This document shows positions 18,152 through 26,017 of a stretch of DNA of 64,000 nucleotides, piece after piece. Below the pieces are notes generated by a model. The model did no database searches, had not been told where the DNA came from, and worked only from the letters and a program-made list of their open reading frames with translations. The stretch lies in contig CAXHTR010000002.1 of assembly GCA_964019655.1 (NCBI GenBank), positions 124,001 through 188,000 on the forward strand, in the 5' to 3' direction. Made by a program: the position numbers and the translations under genes. Source of the stretch: Perkinsela sp. pyNocScin1 (lineage: Eukaryota; Euglenozoa; Kinetoplastea; Prokinetoplastida; Perkinselidae). Numbering within the stretch: position 1 is the stretch's first letter; each line of letters opens with the position of its first letter.

Positions 18152-18607
18152 ATGATTAAGTTTAGCTCTAGACTGTGTAAGCAGAAAGGCCGTGCAAGCA
18201 AAGCGAGTGATGCGACAGCTACTTACGAGCATGATGTCGAATGGTTCCCAAGGCCTTCAATTTTACACTGGCATCATGTAGATGAAATTCGAGATTGGAT
18301 GATGCGCGAAACACTCGACGGTCGAACAGAAAGCTTTGATTACTTGCGCGAGCTGCATCGCAAGTGGGGAGGCGTTCCGACTGTTCCACACTTAGGCGAG
18401 TCAGAACCCAAGTTCCCTCGCGGTGTTTATAAGCAAGCGCATGGCGCCCGTATGAAATTCACAAGTCGTTGGCAGAAAGCCAATCACCCTGGAATATGGT
18501 CAAGACCCGGGGGCTGGTTAGTGCCCTATGCTCCATGGCAATTTCCTTCGAATAGATCACATGCTGTGCATTTTGACTCACCTAAGGGTATTGAATTTCC
18601 CAAATAA
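18152..18607 (+). CDS. Basic protein of unknown function (151 aa), possibly mitochondrial ribosomal
   Basis: The frame is open from a GTG at 18095, but the first ATG at 18152 (M-I-K-F-S-S-R-L-C-K-Q-K-G-R-A-S-K) gives a presequence-like basic, Ser-rich start. The body is rich in Trp, His, Arg and Pro (W-H-H-V-D-E-I-R-D-W-M-M; H-P-G-I-W-S-R-P-G-G-W), typical of RNA-associated mitochondrial ribosomal extensions. It has no membrane segment and no familiar domain. The assignment to the mitoribosome is a guess from composition. Confidence 0.55.
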   Translation: MIKFSSRLCKQKGRASKASDATATYEHDVEWFPRPSILHWHHVDEIRDWMMRETLDGRTESFDYLRELHRKWGGVPTVPHLGESEPKFPRGVYKQAHGARMKFTSRWQKANHPGIWSRPGGWLVPYAPWQFPSNRSHAVHFDSPKGIEFPK

Positions 18608-18681
18608 CCAAATCGACTGAATTCGGCGAAAAATAAAAGATTCTATTTCTGATATGCGTGTTGCGTACTTTTTTATCATTT

Positions 18682-20298
18682 ATGATGACATCTGACAACG
18701 CTTATTCTCCAAAGAGTGACCATTTCTCCAACAAGCCAATGGTAAGCGATATCGAGTGTGAGAACCAGTCGCCAACTACAAGCTCTTACAAGAGCCCACA
18801 GATAGAAAAGTCATTCAACCTTGAGTTTTCCCCGAATAAGGATGAGCGAATATCACGTCAAAGCGAAGAAAACCCATCTCATGATGAGCTCGGCTCGCGC
18901 TCGATGGTAGGAGATAAATACCCGATGAAGGTTAAGCGATACAAAAAAAGAAGGTCATCTACAAGCGCTCGTGACAAAAAGCTCTCTGGGCATACAGAGC
19001 ATCGAACACGACGCTCGAAGAATATCTGCGTGCTCAGCCGTCTTGTAAACACGCCATATATACGACAAAGGTCTTTGCATTCCGTTGTTGAGGCCGTTGC
19101 AGAGCTACAGGAGCTCGTTCAACGGTCAAAGAAAATCAAAGAATTGGCCATGAAAGAGAAACTTGGGCCGCGAACGGGAAGCCTGACGGCAGGAAATCTT
19201 CCTCTGGAGGCACCAAGCATGATTTTGTCCCCGATTTCACTCCCTAGCTCTCCATCACCATTGCGAGATGATTATAATGACTCTTCCAGCAGCTCGACAG
19301 ACTCCATTCAAACCATAACACCAATAAGCTACGTACCTGTTCTCGGAAAAGACGAAGCAGTCTGGTTTAACATGGAAGGTATTTCGCATGATGACCTTCA
19401 TAAGATATCTGACGTATGTGAACTGAACACACTCACTGTAGAAGATCTCATCACTGGTGATACACCAGACAAAATTGAGTTTACTGGTGATTACTTCTTC
19501 TGCTCGCTGTCATACTCCGGGCCAAAGGGCTGGAATGGGCGTATCGGGCTTATTCTGACTGAGAGCTTTGTGCTCACGATACACCAGGATGGCAGCTCAA
19601 TTATTCAAGAGGCTATCACGCGCTTGCAGCTCATGCAAGTGACACAGCTCACAGCTGAGCATATATTTTACACAATACTTGATATTGTCGTTGACTCCAT
19701 GGTCCACAAGGTACGACACTTTCAGAACGAGGTAGATGACTTGGATGAGATTGCTTTGACTATAACTGAGAGCGAGTCAGCATCCCTTCTCAGGAAACTG
19801 ACGCGTACAAGACGCCGGGTGACAAATTTTCGAACGACTCTTACATTGAAACACACCATCGCCCGAACTGTGCTATCGCAACAGTACAGCGAATGTTTTT
19901 TACTTCGTCGATATTATCACGATGTCCTTGACAACATCACGCAGGCTCAGAGCCGCATGGAAACTGCTCGAGATATGATCTCGCAGGTTAACTCAAACAT
20001 TATCTCTGTTCTTTCCATGCATTCAGCTGAATCCGCAAACCTCACAAACGAGGTTGTCAAGAAGATAACTATGTTTGGTGGTATCATGCTTCCACTCAAT
20101 TTCATCACAAGTGCATTTGGCATGAACGTCAAAGTTCCGTTTCAAGAAAGAAAAGATACGACTATTTTCTGGGCAATTTTACTTGCTCTGATGCTTTTCG
20201 CTCTCATGCTCGTTGCTCTGTACTTTTTTTCCGAATGGTATCATTCAAGAGAGCGACAAACAAAGCGAACCCGAAATCTCGACGCGGAAAGTGATTAG
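18682..20298 (+). CDS. CorA/MRS2-type magnesium transporter (538 aa)
   Basis: CorA-family channels form pentamers that pass Mg2+ through a pore gated by a cytosolic funnel. The C-terminus has the signature G-M-N at residues 480-482 (S-A-F-G-M-N-V) just after the first membrane helix (M-L-P-L-N-F-I-T-S), then a second helix (W-A-I-L-L-A-L-M-L-F-A-L-M-L-V-A-L-Y). The preceding about 300 residues form the usual alpha/beta funnel with long helices (V-D-S-M-V-H-K-V-R-H-F-Q-N-E-V-D-D-L-D-E). The first about 210 residues are Ser/Lys-rich and disordered, as in fungal Alr-type plasma-membrane transporters. The ATG at 18682 is chosen; the frame opens earlier only with a GTG. Confidence 0.9.
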   Translation: MMTSDNAYSPKSDHFSNKPMVSDIECENQSPTTSSYKSPQIEKSFNLEFSPNKDERISRQSEENPSHDELGSRSMVGDKYPMKVKRYKKRRSSTSARDKKLSGHTEHRTRRSKNICVLSRLVNTPYIRQRSLHSVVEAVAELQELVQRSKKIKELAMKEKLGPRTGSLTAGNLPLEAPSMILSPISLPSSPSPLRDDYNDSSSSSTDSIQTITPISYVPVLGKDEAVWFNMEGISHDDLHKISDVCELNTLTVEDLITGDTPDKIEFTGDYFFCSLSYSGPKGWNGRIGLILTESFVLTIHQDGSSIIQEAITRLQLMQVTQLTAEHIFYTILDIVVDSMVHKVRHFQNEVDDLDEIALTITESESASLLRKLTRTRRRVTNFRTTLTLKHTIARTVLSQQYSECFLLRRYYHDVLDNITQAQSRMETARDMISQVNSNIISVLSMHSAESANLTNEVVKKITMFGGIMLPLNFITSAFGMNVKVPFQERKDTTIFWAILLALMLFALMLVALYFFSEWYHSRERQTKRTRNLDAESD

Positions 20299-20383
20299 TT
20301 CTGGTTTCTATTTCCGGTTTCCGTCTATCTATCTCTGCTCTCGATCAAACATATTCCCTCTACTCGTTCTTTATATTCATCTT

Positions 20384-21721
20384 ATGTCAAGCCAACCAGG
20401 TGATGAAAGTGACCGCACGGTCGAACGCTGGCGCCTGAAGAAGCTGATCGAAAAGCTCGAAGCTGCGAAGGGCAACGGTACTTCTGTTATCTCACTCTAC
20501 CTGACACCAAAAGATCAGCTCTCGAAGATGACGACGAAGCTGACCGAAGAGCACGGCACTGCGTCGAACATAAAGTCTGCAAGTAACAGAAACGCTGTTC
20601 AAACGGCGATCACCGCGTGCCTTGGCCGCCTCAAAATGTATCGATGTGTCCCACCAAAGGGCCTAATTGTATACTGTGGTACTGTGCTGACTGAGGACAA
20701 TAAAGAAAAGAAGATCACATTCGACTTTGAGCCTGTCAAGCCCGTCACGCGCAGCATGTACCACTGTGACAACAAGTTTCACACAGACGAGCTTCGAAAG
20801 ATGCTTGAGAGCGACGATAAGTTTGGTTTCATCATCATTGACGGAACTGGCACGCTCTACGCTACACTTCAGGGCAGTCAGCGCGATATACTTCACCGCT
20901 TCTCAGTAGATCTCCCGAAGAAGCACGGTAGAGGTGGTCAGAGTAAGAATCGCTTTGCGCGTATCCGTGAGGAAAAGCGGCATAACTACGTGCACAAAGT
21001 CGCTGAGCTTGCGACACAATTTTACATCAACGTCGACCGCCCCAACGTGAGCGGCTTGGTTCTGGCAGGTAGCGCCGACTTCAAGGACGTCTTGGCATCC
21101 TCTGACCTCTTCGACCCCCGCCTGAAATCCATCGTTATTGCTGTCGTTGATATCGCCCATCCCGGCGAAATCGGTTTCAACCAGGCCATCGACCTTAGCG
21201 CGCCCATTCTTGGTGGCGTCAAACTCGTGCAGGAAAAGAAGCTCTTGCAGAAATTCATGGAAGAAGTCGCACAGAACACGAATAAGTACTGCTTCGCGCT
21301 TGAGGACACAGTGAAGGCCCTGAAAATGGGTGCCATTCATACCTTGATCGTCTGGGAAGAGCTCACTGCTATGCGCTACGTTGTGACACACCCAGAAACC
21401 GGAGAGTCGAACGAAATCGTGCTCACCCTCCAAGAAGCGGAAAAGCGTGACTTGAAGAAAGACCCAGCCACTGGCAACCAGATTATGGAGGTCGAGGGCG
21501 CGCCACTCGTCGAGTATCTCGCTGAGAATTACAAGCTCTTCGGGTGCACGCTCGAATTCGTCACAAACAAGAGCCAGGAGGGTAGTCAGTTCGTCCGTGG
21601 CTTCGGTGGTATCGGTGGCCTACTGCGCTACCAGATCGACTTTGCCGAGCTCGAGGAGCAAGAAGCTGGAACGATCCACGAGAGTGTCTCGGACTTTGAC
21701 TTTGAGGATGACTTCATCTAG
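20384..21721 (+). CDS. eRF1: Eukaryotic peptide chain release factor 1 (445 aa)
   Basis: eRF1 recognises all three stop codons in the ribosomal A site and triggers peptide release. Each functional motif is at the position known for human eRF1: N-I-K-S at residues 62-65, Y-x-C-x-x-x-F at 126-132 (Y-H-C-D-N-K-F) and G-G-Q at 184-186 inside K-K-H-G-R-G-G-Q-S-K. Standard motifs agree with the use of TAA, TAG and TGA as stops across the window, so no stop reassignment is indicated. The acidic tail (F-D-F-E-D-D-F-I) fits eRF3 binding. The frame extends upstream to a GTG at 20213, overlapping the transporter gene, but the ATG at 20384 matches the family start. An 80-bp pyrimidine-rich leader precedes it. 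Confidence 0.97.
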   Translation: MSSQPGDESDRTVERWRLKKLIEKLEAAKGNGTSVISLYLTPKDQLSKMTTKLTEEHGTASNIKSASNRNAVQTAITACLGRLKMYRCVPPKGLIVYCGTVLTEDNKEKKITFDFEPVKPVTRSMYHCDNKFHTDELRKMLESDDKFGFIIIDGTGTLYATLQGSQRDILHRFSVDLPKKHGRGGQSKNRFARIREEKRHNYVHKVAELATQFYINVDRPNVSGLVLAGSADFKDVLASSDLFDPRLKSIVIAVVDIAHPGEIGFNQAIDLSAPILGGVKLVQEKKLLQKFMEEVAQNTNKYCFALEDTVKALKMGAIHTLIVWEELTAMRYVVTHPETGESNEIVLTLQEAEKRDLKKDPATGNQIMEVEGAPLVEYLAENYKLFGCTLEFVTNKSQEGSQFVRGFGGIGGLLRYQIDFAELEEQEAGTIHESVSDFDFEDDFI

Positions 21722-21840
21722 AAGCCTCAGGTAACTCGCACACACATTCCTGCGGAATAACGGATAGAGCTGATACTAAAAAGTATTCAGATGAATTTTT
21801 GTGCTGATCTTGAAGATTTTTCGTATCTGATTACTTTCAA

Positions 21841-22104
21841 ATGAATCCTTGGATTTTTCTGCTGCCAATATCCACACTCGCCGATGAAAACACAAATAGG
21901 GAGGAGGTGAGATCGACAGTCCATAGCATATTTACTGGAATTCCACAAGAGTTCCCAATATGGCGCCCAAAATTTCGACGAACGCATGCAGTTGTTGAAG
22001 AAAGCGAAGAAATGCAAATGCAGAAAGCACAGCTTGTGGATACGGCTGTGGACATAGACAGCAGAGGCTTTGTGAATAAATTTGTTCCGATTCCCGGGAT
22101 TTAG
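21841..22104 (+). CDS. Small protein of unknown function (87 aa)
   Basis: The ATG at 21841 gives M-N-P-W-I-F-L-L-P-I-S-T-L-A-D-E, hydrophobic at the start, followed by a polar region with W-R-P-K-F-R-R-T-H-A-V-V-E-E-S-E-E and a short C-terminal motif F-V-P-I-P-G-I. Two minus-strand ORFs overlap it. I prefer the plus frame because it fits the direction of the flanking genes and keeps an even codon composition. No family is recognised. Confidence 0.45.
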   Translation: MNPWIFLLPISTLADENTNREEVRSTVHSIFTGIPQEFPIWRPKFRRTHAVVEESEEMQMQKAQLVDTAVDIDSRGFVNKFVPIPGI

Positions 22105-22208
22105 GCTTCGTGCGTGAGTTTTTACCTCTATAGTTCCTTCATTTCAACATAACAAACCTCCCACGTACAAGAGCCCTCCCATAAACACATTCTTCTTCTA
22201 CTTTCCGA

Positions 22209-24305
22209 ATGACGCCCTCAGACCAGACTTCCCTTCCATCCATGCACCCAGCAGATATCGTGGTTGATGTGAAGACCCAGGAAGATGGCTTCGGTATGAC
22301 ACCCGAAATCCCAGGAATCGCAGCCGTGCGCCTGCAAATATCAAAAATTGTCGAGAGCCGATCAGCGGCGATCTTCGAAGACGAGGGTGTCCCAGTCTAC
22401 GTCAACCTGCAGAAGGCTGACCGCTACGGCGTCGCAAAAGCGCTGCGATCGATGCGCCCCGGCTGTCGTGCGAAAATCTATGCCTTTGAGACAGTCGAAG
22501 CGATCGAAGCCTACCAAGCGTTTGAAGCAGCAGGAATGATGGATACAGATGGTAGTGACAAAGTTCAGCACAGCGGATACGTCTCTTCCGTAATCTTTTT
22601 GCACTGGCTGCGTGTCGAAGATATTCAGATCGACCAGAATCGCTATATGTGGAAGGCAATCAAAGAAGACGGTCTCCCGTCCTGTAGCGCCCCTCGATTC
22701 GGCGATTCCGTGCGGATTTCTGCGGAGTGTGCGCAGAAAGATGGAGAGGCAATCACCATCGATGCGGCCTTTGCATTGGGCGACGGGTCACAAGACTTTA
22801 CACTCGAGCGCTTCGCGCACACAATGGCTCCTGGCGAGTGCGCTGAGTTTTACGCATACGCAGAAGATCCTGACGATATTGGCCCCGTCCAGAGATGGAC
22901 CGTAAATCTCCTCTCACACGATCCCTATGACATTCGGGACATGACACATAAAGAAATTATGGCCTTTGCGGAGCGCCACAAGGCAGCTGGCAATGTATTC
23001 CTGCAAGGAGAGAATCTCATTGAGGCGGATGTGCTTTATTCGCAAGCGCTCGATCTCGTCGGAATTCTTGAAGATGAAAACTTCACAGACGAAGATGATA
23101 AGGTTAAAAAGCTCGCAGTCGATCTGTACAACAATCTCGCGCTCCTCTTCATCAAACGAAAGAAGTGGACGGCGGTCGTTGAAATGGCAAATGCGTCTAT
23201 TGAAAGAAACGCAGACCCAGAAGCAAACGCTAAAGCGTACGTTCGTCGAGCTGAGGCCTCTATGGGCATGCGCTTACATAATGAAGCGATCGCTGACCTC
23301 CAAAAGGTTTGTCATGAGATGCCTCAAAATGCATATGCGGCTGACTTGCTGAGCTCTGCTTACGCGCAGCGAGACAATCGTAAGCAGCGTGCAAAGCGAC
23401 TTTATGAAGAAAGCCTGGAAAATCCGCGCCACACAGGGCAGGTCGCTAAGTGGAATCCCGAGAAACGCTATGGCTTTGTGTACAGCAAGCTGGAAGACCG
23501 CGAGTACTTTTTCCACCACAGTGCGGTACGCGTCCGCAAAGAGCCCGTGCGCCTCAATGTTGGTGATGAGGTTGCCTTTGACGTATCGTTCGATAGCACA
23601 GGCAGAATGCGTGCTGCAAATATCACAGGGGCTGACGGGGCCTTGCTGCAGGGATCAGACGACCCTATCAATGACTTCGAGAAAAGGTTCTTGAACCAAC
23701 AAATTCGCACGGAGATTCTAAAAGTTGACTTTGAGGAGGAGCACTACAAAAAGTACATGCACCATGACGGCGTAATAACCCCAAAAGATGGAAAGGTGAT
23801 AAAATGGGATGCCGCGAGTGGGGAAGGTGCGATTGAAAGCACTGATGGAGAGGAGCACTACTTTCTCATGGTTGATGTGATTCTGGAGGACGACGATATG
23901 CGCATCCGCGTCGGTGACGCAGTTGACTTCGGCTCAATGGCCGTTGACGGTATGGAAATGAAGCGCGCCGTTGAAATCCGCTTAATACTGGAAAATGAAA
24001 CATGCGATCAGGTGGACAAAGCAGATGTGAAGAAGCTACCTGTCATGGATGCACTGCTTGAAACAAGGTATTCTGGTGAGTGTGTAAAATGGGGTAATGG
24101 TAGCTCATACGGCTTTATCAGATCGCAGCAGCTCTCCAAAGAAGTATTCGTTCATCAAAAGAACATTGAAAGGTCAATTAATGCGCAAAAGTGCTTGTAC
24201 GTTGGTGAAAAGGTCGAGTTTGATCTGAAAACAGCACCTGATGGCAAAAAGTATGCTGCGAGCGTTACTGGCCTTGGGGGAAAGCCTGTGGAAGGAAAAC
24301 CATAA
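22209..24305 (+). CDS. FKBP-like / TPR / triple cold-shock-domain fusion (698 aa)
   Basis: Residues about 20-245 look like one or two degenerate FKBP-type folds. They end in W-T-V-N-L-L-S-H-D-P-Y-D and M-T-H-K-E-I-M-A-F-A-E-R-H-K-A-A-G-N, the exact junction style of FKBP51/52-like immunophilins. A three-unit TPR domain follows (about 250-400; Y-N-N-L-A-L-L-F-I-K-R-K-K-W). Then come cold-shock-like domains: one from about 407 (G-Q-V-A-K-W-N, R-Y-G-F-V, Y-F-F-H-H-S), a degenerate one from about 520, and one from about 621 (G-E-C-V-K-W-G-N-G, S-Y-G-F-I, V-F-V-H-Q). TPR domains of immunophilins bind Hsp90 tails and cold-shock domains bind single-stranded RNA. A chaperone-coupled RNA-binding role is inferred. 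I know of no family with this domain order. Confidence 0.75.
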   Translation: MTPSDQTSLPSMHPADIVVDVKTQEDGFGMTPEIPGIAAVRLQISKIVESRSAAIFEDEGVPVYVNLQKADRYGVAKALRSMRPGCRAKIYAFETVEAIEAYQAFEAAGMMDTDGSDKVQHSGYVSSVIFLHWLRVEDIQIDQNRYMWKAIKEDGLPSCSAPRFGDSVRISAECAQKDGEAITIDAAFALGDGSQDFTLERFAHTMAPGECAEFYAYAEDPDDIGPVQRWTVNLLSHDPYDIRDMTHKEIMAFAERHKAAGNVFLQGENLIEADVLYSQALDLVGILEDENFTDEDDKVKKLAVDLYNNLALLFIKRKKWTAVVEMANASIERNADPEANAKAYVRRAEASMGMRLHNEAIADLQKVCHEMPQNAYAADLLSSAYAQRDNRKQRAKRLYEESLENPRHTGQVAKWNPEKRYGFVYSKLEDREYFFHHSAVRVRKEPVRLNVGDEVAFDVSFDSTGRMRAANITGADGALLQGSDDPINDFEKRFLNQQIRTEILKVDFEEEHYKKYMHHDGVITPKDGKVIKWDAASGEGAIESTDGEEHYFLMVDVILEDDDMRIRVGDAVDFGSMAVDGMEMKRAVEIRLILENETCDQVDKADVKKLPVMDALLETRYSGECVKWGNGSSYGFIRSQQLSKEVFVHQKNIERSINAQKCLYVGEKVEFDLKTAPDGKKYAASVTGLGGKPVEGKP

Positions 24306-24465
24306 GCTAGCATTGAAGGATAGAACCCGTCGTAACCTACTGTGAGGATAACCTCACTGCACCATTGTAGAAGTAAAAGGCCATCAGTTTTAGATCTATT
24401 GGAAAGCTTACTTTTAAAACTTTTCGGTCATTCAAACAATATATATGTGCATCCATGAATTGTGC

Positions 24466-25197
24466 TTATTTCAATGTGCTCCCAAGCTTACGTCCTTTCG
24501 TAAACCAAGAACCAAAGACTGATGGGGTGTATTTTTTCAGAGAATCGTTTCGCGTAGTTTGTCGGATTACAAAGCGGTAGTTGGCGATGGAATGAAAGAG
24601 GGCTGGGGTTTCCAAGATCTTAATGCCATGACTTCTTGGTAAGGTAAACTTTAGTAAGTAGTAGATTTGACCAACTGCGTATCCGATCAAGCTTTGCGTG
24701 CAATCACCATTGCTGATGAAATTGAGTGCAGCAAGAAATATTGGATAATACTGTGCTTCAATATTGAAGTAGTAGATTGATACCCGCTCCTTTGCATGCA
24801 TTTTGCTCCATACCCACACGAGTGCCAAAATGAAAGAATATGATGGTAGAACGACATTCATCAAGTATGATCCCAACAATACCCCCATACCAATGACAAA
24901 GTTCAAGAATATGTGGTCTCCCCTGTTTCCTCTGAAATCGTATCCTATTCTATTTTGATGCTCAACGAACAGAAAAAGACTCATAAGGAAACTCATATCA
25001 ACTTTGCCTAGGAAGAATAGGGACGTAATGAGACGCCAGCTTTGTCCATGCTTTTGAATAGAATACCAGTCAGCGATATAGCTATGCGGGGAGACCCAGT
25101 CAAAATTGCATGAAAGAGCCATGATAGACGATAAAATCATTGTCCCCTTAGAAATCTGGCACAGATTACTCCACCATACTTCAATGTTCTGCGTCAT
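24466..25197 (-). CDS. Derlin family ER membrane protein (243 aa)
   Basis: Derlins are rhomboid pseudoproteases that move misfolded proteins out of the ER for degradation. The start M-T-Q-N-I-E-V-W-W-S-N-L at 25197 aligns with the usual Derlin N-terminus; a longer form from ATG 25245 would add 16 residues. Diagnostic features follow in order: W-R-L-I-T-S-L-F-F-L-G (the WR motif), F-L-M-S-L-F-L-F-V-E-H-Q-N-R-I-G-Y-D-F, then V-L-P-S-Y-S-F-I-L-A-L-V-W-V-W-S-K, and Y-Y-P-I-F-L-A-A-L-N-F with a G-Y-A-V-G-Q-I-Y-Y membrane helix. No rhomboid Ser-His dyad is present, as expected. It is the only minus-strand gene between two plus-strand blocks. Confidence 0.9.
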   Translation of the reverse strand: MTQNIEVWWSNLCQISKGTMILSSIMALSCNFDWVSPHSYIADWYSIQKHGQSWRLITSLFFLGKVDMSFLMSLFLFVEHQNRIGYDFRGNRGDHIFLNFVIGMGVLLGSYLMNVVLPSYSFILALVWVWSKMHAKERVSIYYFNIEAQYYPIFLAALNFISNGDCTQSLIGYAVGQIYYLLKFTLPRSHGIKILETPALFHSIANYRFVIRQTTRNDSLKKYTPSVFGSWFTKGRKLGSTLK

Positions 25198-26017
25198 GAT
25201 GATTTTTAGGTTGAATACATTTAAGTTAGGTAGTGCAAGACTCATGAATTCGAACACGGCCTCTGACTCTACTCTATACACCAGGGTTTCTTAAAAACGG
25301 GGGATTACCCCGTTTCGGGGGAAAATGAGAAAATATCAGCTTCGGAAGAGGAAGTGGCGGGGGAAATGAAATTTTTCCCCCGCCATCTCTTCTTGGCTGT
25401 GATAGACGTGAGCCTACTAGGCCACAAGTTCAGCTGTAAACGTGAAGGTGTCGGGGGAAAATGGGATTTCTCTACAGAACCCCTGCTATACACTTAAAAA
25501 TCTACATTATGCTGGTACACAGGTTCAAAATAACTCCAAATTAACCCGGAGTTCCACTCACATAGTATAATATTGGTCTGTAGTAAGAGTTTGGTTTAGT
25601 TTTCTATTGGATCGTGATCATGGGGATCTTCTGTGTGAATGGTTTCCACTGCTCGAATTATTCGTATTCTAGAAGCAAAAAAGAATTCTTGAAGAGATTA
25701 AATGAATTCTAGATGCTTTTCTGATAGAAAGCAACAGTCACATTGATATTCATTGCATTTCTACTCGTCTGGATTACAGATTGGATTTCTACTCGTCTGT
25801 ATGTTGAATATCCTTATCTGTTTATTCTATATTATGTGGATGAGTGTACTTATTGAAACTGAAATATAAACTTACTTATAGTAGAGTGTATTTTCTGCTT
25901 CATAGTTATTATCAGACTCGAGGTCGCTCATGTGCCTTTGTGAAAGATAGTGTAGCAGCTATAAATTAATTCTATGTAAAAGTAGCAACTAACTTTCATT
26001 CGTGAATTACAAGTCAA
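25198..26017. other. Divergent strand-switch region with G-tract hairpins
   Basis: 820 bp between head-to-head genes, A/T-rich except for 25297-25463. No ORF here looks coding. The G-tract part is listed separately as a possible regulatory element. Confidence 0.6.
25297..25463. promoter_or_regulatory. G-tract and hairpin element in the divergent switch region
   Basis: The 12-mer cgggggaaaatg occurs exactly at 25316-25327 and 25452-25463, and in one-base-shorter form at 25358-25368. Two perfect hairpins are present: a 6-bp stem 25297-25302/25308-25313 and an 11-bp stem 25356-25366/25374-25384. In kinetoplastids, G-rich tracts mark divergent Pol II initiation regions; whether this is one, or a small structured RNA, cannot be told from sequence. 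Confidence 0.4.

Noticed and set aside
20903-21433. Minus-strand ORF of 176 codons
   Set aside because: Antisense of eRF1; all eRF1 motifs are on the plus strand.
25305-25493. Minus-strand ORF of 62 codons in the G-tract region
   Set aside because: It lies over hairpins and low-complexity runs and has no recognisable start or domain.
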